From Schizochytrium sp. CCTCC M209059 (lineage: Eukaryota; Sar; Bigyra; Thraustochytrida; Thraustochytriidae), in contig KN805448.1 of the NCBI GenBank assembly GCA_000818945.1, positions 62,001 to 126,000 on the forward strand: 64,000 bases of DNA. The letters run 5' to 3'. This document shows, piece by piece, positions 18,249-26,300 of the stretch (position 1 is the first letter of the stretch; each line of letters starts with the position of its first letter). Both the position numbers and the translations under genes were made by a program. The notes under the pieces were generated by a model. The model was not told where the DNA came from and ran no database searches. It saw only the letters and a program-made list of their open reading frames with translations.

Positions 18249-19970
18249 TCAGCGCACCTTTTCCTCCTCCATGCCAAGGGGAGACGCGCAGTCAGATAGA
18301 AAATCCACATGGTTGTATAGCTCTTCGGACTTCTTCATGCCTTGGTCAACGCTGCAGCTTGTCCCAGGGCTCACGATCGAAGAAGCTGACGCCTGACGTT
18401 TCTTTGGTGGGTGTGGTCGCGTTGTGAAGGTGCGTGCGTGTGACAAAGACGGTTTGGCGCTTGGTTTGCGCCGCACAAAGCGAGAGCGCGGAGACTCCGT
18501 GTTATTGTTGTTATTGTTGTTGTTGTTGTTGTTGCTGCTGCTACTGCTACTACTGCTGGTGAGAGAAGCCGATCGAGCAACTGCGGAGACAGCAGCGCCT
18601 GAACCTGCGAAAGCCGAAGGCACATCGAGCTGTAACTCGCGGAGATCTCGCTCCAAGTCGTCACTAAGTGCCAAGAGCTCGCTAAGCTTGCTATCGGAGA
18701 GAAGAAGATCCTCCACGTCGGCACGGCTTCCAAAGCGTGGCGTGAGATCGTCTTCTGGATTGACCAAGCCCCAATCCTCACTGGCCAACGAGGCGGCAAC
18801 CTGTTTGAGGCGCTGTTGGTTCGTCTCGAGCTGCGAAGCCTTTTTCCGACGTCGCATCGAAGCAGCAAGATTACCAGCAAAGACCACATTTGAGCCATGC
18901 GTAAGCGCCGAGGCGCTCTCATTAGAACTGGCGTCCGCAGCATTTTGGGTCTCTCCGCGCGTTTTGTCTGCAGAGCGGTCTGAAAGAGAGTTTGTGCCAA
19001 ATGATCCTTGCTCCAACGGACTTGCAAATCCCCCGCGCGTGGAACCTGAGTGTCCTCGTGGCGTGCTTGGTCGTGCTCGAATCATCTCGAGCTCGTCATT
19101 TGCGCCATGACAGGCATTTGCCCAGCGCGCTCCCTTTGAATCCATTGTCTCGCAGCCTTGCTCGTGATCGTCCCAGGAAGCATGAATGCGCGGCGGAAGG
19201 CTCTCCAAAAATGCCGCGATCTCGTCCATCGTGGTATCACTGATAGGCTCGCGGTCGTGCATTTCAACCGGCGTTTCGTCAAGATGCTCAATCCCAGGCA
19301 CGAGCTGGACAATAACACGCCTATAGCGTTCAACGTGTGCAATCGGGTTCTCTTGGAGAAAAAGGCGACTTAATTCGGGACACGTGCCAAGCTGGTCCAC
19401 TTCGTTGAGGTCACCAATGAGATTAGCGCGGGCATCTAAAACCCTGAGCTGCTCATGCATGGCCAGTGGCGTGAGGCAACGGACGTAATTGCCAGGAATG
19501 TGAAGCTCCTGGAGCGCGTCGAGCGCAGAGATGCCGTCCAAGTCACGAACTTGGCTCGCCGCCAAATTCAATATGCGAAGGTGCCGAAGACTCGTGCCAA
19601 AGTCTCGAAAGCTCGCAAGGACACTGCGATCGAGAGTCAAGGTGTGAAGGTTAGGCAAAAAGTATCCGATTTGAGCAATTGCTTGGTCTGTGGTGTCAAC
19701 TCGGAGGGCTAGAGAGGTCACGGACTCTAGGTCATCACTCTTGGCGATTTCACGTAGTTTGGTGTCCGTGAGCATGTCGATTTCCATGAATTCGCGTTCG
19801 ATCTCCTCTGCACAAAGGGCGCGCGTGCAGCCTGCCTCGTCCGCTGTAGCACCTGATTCTTTGCGTGCTGCAGGTGAAGGGCGAATCATGAAGGACGATG
19901 ACGCCCGTGCGAGGTGAATTCTCCGCGCAGACCCACTCTTCGGCGCTGTGGCACCCGAAGTCTTAAGCAT
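18249..19970 (-). CDS. leucine-rich repeat protein, LRRC56/ODA8-like dynein-arm assembly factor
   Basis: I start at the ATG at 19970 (MLKTSGATAPKSG), giving 573 residues; the open frame extends 92 codons upstream but that part includes a poly-Lys stretch from a poly-A run and looks like 5' UTR. Four to five LRRs at about residues 80-215 match LRRC56 closely: LPNLHTLTLDRSVLASFRDFGTSLRHLRILNLA, then QVRDLDGISALDALQELHIPGNYVRCLTPL, then LRVLDARANLIGDLNEVDQL, then a cap ending PGIEHLDETPV. LRRC56 (ODA8 in Chlamydomonas) is needed to prepare outer dynein arms for transport into flagella. The C-terminal half is disordered, with a Ser/Asn homopolymer tract from a (TTG/TTA)n repeat at about 18505-18560. 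The gene implies a flagellated stage. The length of the LRR block and the conserved DLGTSL-like motif support the call. Confidence 0.8.
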   Translation of the reverse strand: MLKTSGATAPKSGSARRIHLARASSSFMIRPSPAARKESGATADEAGCTRALCAEEIEREFMEIDMLTDTKLREIAKSDDLESVTSLALRVDTTDQAIAQIGYFLPNLHTLTLDRSVLASFRDFGTSLRHLRILNLAASQVRDLDGISALDALQELHIPGNYVRCLTPLAMHEQLRVLDARANLIGDLNEVDQLGTCPELSRLFLQENPIAHVERYRRVIVQLVPGIEHLDETPVEMHDREPISDTTMDEIAAFLESLPPRIHASWDDHEQGCETMDSKGARWANACHGANDELEMIRARPSTPRGHSGSTRGGFASPLEQGSFGTNSLSDRSADKTRGETQNAADASSNESASALTHGSNVVFAGNLAASMRRRKKASQLETNQQRLKQVAASLASEDWGLVNPEDDLTPRFGSRADVEDLLLSDSKLSELLALSDDLERDLRELQLDVPSAFAGSGAAVSAVARSASLTSSSSSSSSNNNNNNNNNNNTESPRSRFVRRKPSAKPSLSHARTFTTRPHPPKKRQASASSIVSPGTSCSVDQGMKKSEELYNHVDFLSDCASPLGMEEEKVR

Positions 19971-20427
19971 CTTCTTCGTTCTTGGTCGCTCAGCGCAGCT
20001 CAGCTCAAATTCCTCTGTACAGCGCGACCTAAGCGCAGCGCCAAGAGGGGGGGCAGCGCGCCCGCGTCCTCTATCGCCTGCCTCGCGCGTCTGCGGCGAC
20101 AAAGTCGAGGTCTCCACACCGCATGGAGGGAGAGCCCCTCCTTCCTTCATATAGCCGTTGATGAGGGTACACACACCCCCCCTCTTTTTTTTTTTTTTAG
20201 ACCAGACTTCGATTTCTTTGCACGTGCTGACTGACTGACGCTTCAATTCGCGACAACGTTGGCCGGATATGGGACTGGAGCTACTTCTTGCACGTGCAAA
20301 TCGATGTGACGAAAAATTGCAGCGCTCAGAGAGAAGTGAACAAAGAAAGAGTGAGGAGCTTCTTCCGTCCTCGTCCCCTTAACCCCCCACGAAAAAAGAG
20401 GCGAGGCCCTATCAGCGGACTTTTCTG
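19971..20427. other. intergenic region upstream of LRRC56
   Basis: This 457-bp stretch lies between two minus-strand genes and must contain the 3' UTR of the sterol reductase and the promoter of LRRC56. It holds a C7-plus-T14 pyrimidine run ending in AG at 20175-20200 on the plus strand. No gene is seen. Confidence 0.5.
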
Positions 20428-21606
20428 CTAGTAAAGTCCAGGAACGATGCGGAAAGGGACACGACGCTTGTACTCTTGCCAGGATGATCCATATTTGGCG
20501 GCGCAAATAGCTTCGTCATCGAGCTGACGAGGAATAAAGAGCGCCACGTAATACAAAGGATAGAGAAAAGGAAGAAGAGAACCGCTCACAAGGAAGCCTG
20601 GCAAACTCAGAGCGACGGACTGCAAAATCTCGCCAAGATAGTTGACATGACGCGAAAGACCCCAAAAGCCAGAGTAAAGAATTCGGGAGTTGGGCATTGT
20701 CTGCTGTCGCACCAAACCTCTGAAGCAGGTCGTCGATGTTGGGTTCTGCTTGAAAAAGAACTTTTGCATGTTGGCGCCACGCGTCAGCACCCAACCAATG
20801 TAAAAAAGGAAGAGTATGGCCAGCACCGCACCTGGCGATAGGTCAGCACGCTCCGGAGCCGCGACGACTGACCAAATTCCAATGCAGTAAAAATTTGCAT
20901 AAAAGCAAAGACATCCCCAGGTAAGTTTGAAGCCAACCCTTTCGCAGAAAAGATCATAAGTGTAAAGGTGAATCTCCTCAAAGAACATGTACTCGCAGAG
21001 AAACCAGCCCATCATGACAACGTAGGCGATCATGGCATTCGAAAGATCGTAGCGGGGGCTCTGCGCGCGTTGCAGGGCTGCAGCTGAGCATACATTGAGT
21101 GCAAGCATGCAGGCCCCAGCCAAGTATAAGAACATTTTGATGTCAAATTGGTTTCCGAGGCGCGGATTAAATTCGAGGCCAAGGTAAAACCTGGTGGCAA
21201 AGCGTCGTCGGCGTGCAGCATCTAGCTCGGCTTGCGAGGGTTTCGGTGGCTCGGGACGATCACGGGTCGCACAGCGGGCATACTCTTCTTCATGCTTCAG
21301 GCCCATTACATACATTGCCAAGGAGGCGCACAAGCCGACAATGTTGGCCGCAAGCGCATGGTCCCAGGCGCGCTCTGCTATGAATTCGGGGCGGATCAGA
21401 CCGGTGCTGCATACGCTGGCCCAGCCAACAAGGGTCACGAGCAGAACACGCAAGCCATTAAGTCTGTACGTAAGCGGCTTACCGCGCCGATCGCAAGCGT
21501 AGCCCTGAACCCTTCGAGCTGGCAATAATACGTGCAACACGACACAGACCGAGTACACGCCCGCGACAGAGACAAGGCTCTCCACCGAGGGAAGAAGTAC
21601 CACCAT
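20428..21606 (-). CDS. ERG24/ERG4-family sterol reductase (delta14- or delta7-type)
   Basis: The upstream codon at 21669 is GTG, so I use the ATG at 21606 (MVVLLPSVESL), giving 392 residues. The protein is almost entirely hydrophobic with about eight to ten membrane segments. It has the family N-terminal block LLPARRVQGYACDRRGKPLTYRLNG, the loop FYLGLEFNPRLGNQFDIKMF, and the C-terminal blocks SGFWGLSRHVNYLGEI and DDEAICAAKYGSSWQEYKRR ending RIVPGLY. These match C14 sterol reductase, the lamin B receptor tail and DHCR7, NADPH-dependent ER enzymes of sterol synthesis. The sequence does not decide between the delta14, delta7 and delta24(28) subtypes. It is slightly shorter than yeast Erg24 (438). 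No Tudor or other extra domain is present, so it is not a lamin B receptor. Confidence 0.88.
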   Translation of the reverse strand: MVVLLPSVESLVSVAGVYSVCVVLHVLLPARRVQGYACDRRGKPLTYRLNGLRVLLVTLVGWASVCSTGLIRPEFIAERAWDHALAANIVGLCASLAMYVMGLKHEEEYARCATRDRPEPPKPSQAELDAARRRRFATRFYLGLEFNPRLGNQFDIKMFLYLAGACMLALNVCSAAALQRAQSPRYDLSNAMIAYVVMMGWFLCEYMFFEEIHLYTYDLFCERVGFKLTWGCLCFYANFYCIGIWSVVAAPERADLSPGAVLAILFLFYIGWVLTRGANMQKFFFKQNPTSTTCFRGLVRQQTMPNSRILYSGFWGLSRHVNYLGEILQSVALSLPGFLVSGSLLPFLYPLYYVALFIPRQLDDEAICAAKYGSSWQEYKRRVPFRIVPGLY

Positions 21607-22291
21607 TGAAGATCCCTGGCCTTCCAAACCCTGCTTCACCCCCACGTTCTCAGCGCGATAACACAGCACGAAAGCGCGAGAGGGCAGACGGAGCTAATCA
21701 AAGCGCGCGCGTGTCCGTCCCCTCGAGACTGTTCAAGCTCTCGCTTTGACGGACTTGCTCCATTGTGAGCGAACTCATCTTTTCCCCCTTCTTTTTTCCC
21801 ATGCTCCACATTTCACTCCCAAGCACAATACCTCACACAACGTTGGGACAAAGCTGGCAGGGAATTAATCTTTGTTAGTGGAGGGCAAAATAAATGTTCA
21901 TGGGTTTCATGCTCGCACGAGAAAGGGCGAAAGAAATGTTCATGGGTTTCGAGCTTGCACACGAGAGGCGTGCAGGACGCAAGTGGGTCGGCCTAATGTG
22001 CAAAGGCGTGAAAAAGGCTGAGCAAGATAGAACGAAAAGTTATATTTTATTTCTTGTGTGGAGAATACATACAAGAAGCCACGACAACGACCCATGTTCC
22101 CTCCCTCCCTAACCAGCCTCTTTCCTGATTGCTGTATGTTTGGTTCAATGTGTGAAAAGAAAGGTTCGTTTTGCGTTTTCTGTTTTTTTTTTGTATTTTG
22201 TAAAAAGCTTCATTTTCCTCTCCTAGATGATAGAAAGCTTTGATCTTTGTGATTTGCAAGGATGACGCATTGTGCGAGGCGCCTCGCCTGA
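21607..22291. other. intergenic region upstream of the sterol reductase
   Basis: This 685-bp stretch separates two minus-strand genes. It has a short direct repeat (ATGTTCATGGGTTT at about 21894 and again at about 21936) and poly-T runs near 22185. I see no gene. Confidence 0.5.
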
Positions 22292-22861
22292 TTACCAAAC
22301 TGATTGTTCCTGCGTGATGCGATACAGAAGATAGAGCGTGGTAGCCGCGAGAAGATTACTGCAGTAAACAAGGAAAAGGCCGCCGCCACTGAGCTCATCA
22401 ACGCGGTAAAGTACAGTCGGGAACGCGAAAATTGTGAGCGCCATGCCAGACTCGAGAAAGTCGCCGAGGCCACCAACCAGACCCGTTGACTCGTGCGAGC
22501 CAAACATCATGGGCAGCACCAGGAGGACGATGAAGAATACTGTTTTCAAACAAATTCGTGACCCGTTTACGTTAGTCCATCTTACCAATCCGCTCACGCG
22601 TGTATTTAGGTGCGGTGCCCGCCGCTCCTGGTACCTCTCTGCTCAACAAAGAAGGCACCGCAAGGCTGAGCGAAGTGCTGCCCCCTGCAGCAGCTGTAGC
22701 TGCAGCAGCAGCAGTAGCAGTCCCAGACAAGCATCTCCAGTATCCTATCTTGTCTACGTACCATTGAAGAGCGGCCACCAAGCGCCACCAAGGCCGCATC
22801 CAAGGAGGAGGAAGGTGAGGCTGGCTACCCCGAGCCCGCCCGCGGTGAGCGTCGCCTGCAT
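22292..22861 (-). CDS. Vps55/LEPROT (OB-RGRP) family endosomal membrane protein (two exons)
   Basis: Neither exon alone looks like a gene. Exon 1 (22861-22762) starts MQATLTAGGLGVASLTF and ends in codon 34. The intron (22761-22540, 222 nt) has a GTACGT donor, an ACTAAC branch site and an ACAG acceptor. Exon 2 (22539-22292) ends RITQEQSVW and a TAA stop. The product has 115 residues and four hydrophobic segments, as expected for Vps55/LEPROT (about 130-140). Shared motifs are SLTFLLLGCGL...WWPLF, the internal GLGDFLESGMALTIFAFPTVL (LEPROT: [21 protein letters not shown]), and a closing hydrophobic helix with a C-terminal W. Vps55 works with Vps68 in late-endosome to vacuole trafficking; LEPROT regulates receptor surface levels. 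The splice model keeps one frame throughout. Confidence 0.8.
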
Positions 22862-23378
22862 CTTCGGTGGCGCGATCAAGGTCGCGTCCAGTCGAATCAA
22901 GTCTGTTGCGGCGGCTTCACGCTCAATCGATCCGGCTTACCATCGCTCAGAATCAAGCCTAACAAATGAACTTGAAACTCACTAGATAGTGTCAATACGT
23001 TAGCAGGTAGAAGGACCCAGAGTGCGTGCGCGCATGCGTCGAAGAGAAATTTACATCATGTCAACACATCCGCATCAAGTTATCTATCCGTGTTTCTACA
23101 ACAACAACGAGGCGTCATCGGAGCGGGAACTCACTGTCAGTGAATTCTAAGTGCCTCGCTCCTTGACACGTTTGTCCAGCGTCGTTTCCTTCGAGAGCCG
23201 CAACCACGTCGTTCTTGATGACACTCTAGAGAAACTCGTGGCATCAACGTGTTTGCGCACGTGCGTCAAAGAGGACGTCGCAACATGCCAACAGCTTTTC
23301 ATGCTTTTTTCTATCAATCAATCTACCTATCTATCCACAACCTCAACAACGACAACACCAACAAAAGCAAGGGATCCA
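22862..23378. other. intergenic region downstream of USP48
   Basis: This 517-bp stretch contains the Vps55 upstream region and, nearer USP48, a decayed copy of the USP48 3' end that is listed separately. Simple CAA-rich and CTAT-rich patches (23095-23110, 23320-23365) flank both copies. Confidence 0.5.
23150..23265 (-). pseudogene. decayed tandem copy of the USP48 3' end
   Basis: This stretch aligns by eye with 23403-23516 in the USP48 gene: AGTGAA...GCCTCGCTCCTTGAC, CAGCG, AACCACGTCGTTCT against AAACACGTCGTTCT, and CATC.ACGTGT against CATCGTGT, about 75 percent identity over some 110 bp. On the minus strand it still reads DKRVKERG, identical to the terminal part of the gene, then reaches a stop; the frame before that is broken. 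It sits just downstream of the gene in the same orientation, so it looks like a partial tandem duplicate. Confidence 0.7.
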
Positions 23379-26300
23379 TCATACATTGGAGCGAGATAGC
23401 AGTGAACCCTGAAAGCCTCGCTCCTTGACGCGCTTGTCAGCGCCACTTTCTTCAGGAACTGCAAACACGTCGTTCTCGGTGGCATTCTGGAGGAGCTCAT
23501 ACCATCGTGTAGGACCATCAAAATTCGGATCGTCCGAAGAAGACTTTGTGATCTTGAGACAAATTTCGTCATCAGCGTGAACGCCGGCCTGCTCCAACGT
23601 GAGCGAAAGATCCTCGAGCCGCTTACCACGGTGATAGGTGTGCAGCCAATCGGGATCGATTTGGTCGAGCGTTGCCTGAAGAGAACCATGATAATAGACT
23701 TGGACCAAGAGGTTGGCCAGAGTCATGGAACTCGAAGCCGAGACAAACACCTTTTTGGCAGAGTCGTTTGCTCGTTTGGAGCGCCGCACAGGGGCTGTAA
23801 TCGACTTGTTTGATTTCGCTGGTTTTGCTTGAGGACCCGAAGCAGATGAAGACGAAGATGAAGACGGCGCAGGTTCGGCAGCGACGGCTACCTCATCAGG
23901 CATCTCCGCGACTTCGTCGTCATCTTTATTGCTGTTTACTGGCGTTTGTCCGACGGATGGTACCGCGGCGGTTTCCGGCAAAAGCAAAATGCTAAGGCGG
24001 CGATCCTTGTAGACCGTAGCCTCGTGTGCCGCGCGCTTGAGTCTTGCGTCCATGCACGATTCGCAAATGGCTGGTTCAAAACTGAATCTCTGCTTGATTC
24101 CATCATTCTCAACGAAAAAGGTTTCCGTGCAAAAGTCTTCATGCAAAACGAGACGAAGAGCCTTCGCCGAGTCGTTGTCGCTACCATAATAAGTCAATAG
24201 GGCTTCCCACTCCGCCTCAGACACGATTTCGACAAGATTGCTTGACACGCGTGGGACTTCCATTTCTTCCGGTGTCAGTGGCGATCTCGACGCATATGTA
24301 CCATCACGGCGAAGCCAGTGCAAGAGACGAGGAGAGACGATCCGCTTGCCATGTTCGCAGGTGACTTCGGGCCCAGACATTGCATCTGCGAGAGGGCTGG
24401 CGTTCTGGTCATTGGCGCGGTTATTGACAAAGAGGCGCCATTGTACGAGCCAGCCGCGCGGAATTACAAAGTAGTCTCCCTTGGCCAGAACGCCTTTGGT
24501 CAGAGCAGGGCGTCCGGTTTGCGTGCGCTTTGCTAAGGCGCGCAAAGCTTTCGCACCGGGTCCATCCTTGAGCTGCGCGGTCTTGCGCGAAGCCAAATCA
24601 CTCGCCTGATCCTTGGAAGCGCGAACGCTCTCGCTACATATTGCGCACGCTGCATGAGATCCAGCATACACTCGCGTGGAAGCCTTGCACCGGCCGCCCA
24701 ACGCCTTGCTTACAACAAAGTCCCAGTCCTCTGCAGACAACAGCTGTTTGTCCTTGTTGCCCAACGAGAGTCCCCCATGCTCGCAGGTGATGTTTGCATT
24801 GATATCTGTGGATGGTTCGTTACCGTCAGTGCTCGAAAGCGCCTCGAGAACGGTTCGTGCTGCGCCCTTCTTTTTCCGCCCCCCCTTTGCTGGGGCACGG
24901 TCTCTTCGGCCACGGCGCTGCGGATTCCCGCCGTCGGCGCTCGGGCCTGTTGTCCCTGTCGCGGCGGCAATCATTTCGTGCACTTCTGCGGCCTGATCCT
25001 GCTTCACCTTGTTGTAGTGCAGCCAGTCTACTGCCCAGGCTTTGGCAATGTAGTAGAACCCGCTGCGATCCCCGCTCATGCGTGCTGATGAGATACGCGA
25101 CGAACGCAGAATGTGGTCGATCCGTTCGCGCGCATCTCCTGTTTCTTGAATAAGCTCGACCCGCTTGCGCAGCTCCCCAAAGCAGGAGGCACATGCGAGA
25201 TCTTGCTGCGAAGCCTCATCAACAACATAAGGGAGGGCACGTCGATTCTTAGCCTTGACGCCACAAGCGGCTGCCATTTCATCCCATACGGCCGGCCGCA
25301 CGCGCTTGAGGTGAGCTGCGCCGCTGGGACCGATTCGAGCGCGGCCGGCGGCCACATCGCTATGACAGCAAAGGTAAGGGGTCACATCTGGCGGGCTCGA
25401 AAAGACTGCGTCCATGGCTGGAGGAGCTTCCGTTTTTTCGCCAAGCGAATGGGCAGCTGCGGCGTCATTGACATCGTCCTTGCCCTCTTGCTGCTGCTGC
25501 TGCTGCTGCTGCTCCTCCTCCTCTTCCAGGTCGTTTTCATCGACCGAGTTCCCATTTGCTTTGTCATTGTCATCTTCTTTGAATTCAGCACGACGCTCAA
25601 CGTCGCAATTTCCACTGAGATCCACTGGGTTTTGCTGCGAAACCGGGAGCGTCATGTCGATTATCGCAGGCTCACCCGTTCCGCTTGTTCCGTTGGTAAG
25701 AGGGGCCACAGGTGCACCAATGGTAGGCACATCTTGCCCCGAAATCCATGCACTCATCCAGTCTGTAGGCACCCATACGCCTTGGCCAACTTCGCCAGCA
25801 TGAGGCGGGCCGCGTTCTGCATCAATGAACAACTTGCGATACAGTTTTTTACGCCCAGATATCTCCTCTTCAAGCTCGGCGCTGCGACGGGTGTATGCTT
25901 CGATTTCATCATCGAGGTGCGCATTGGCACGTTTCGTGGCGGCATCGAGCTCGGTCGAGAGGTGAATCAAGTCCTTCTTTTTCGCCCGCAAGCTGCTCTT
26001 GAGACGGTAGACGAGCATGTAGGCGTTCCGGCTGGACGTGGGACGATTTTGAATGACCGACACCTTGTTGTCGTCCATTGTGTACCAAACGTGTGGGTCT
26101 TGTGTCACATCGAGTACGTCTGCAGTATAATGGCCAGAGTGGGCGCTTGCGCCCTTGTGCGTGAGCATGGCGGTAAGCGAGTACGCAAGATCACTCGCGG
26201 CGTACATGTTGGTAGAGATTGTCTCGTGAAGCGACTCGGAAAGCATCGTGCGTAGCGTCTCGTTCTTGGCAAAGTCAAGGGACTCGGGGATCTCAATTGT

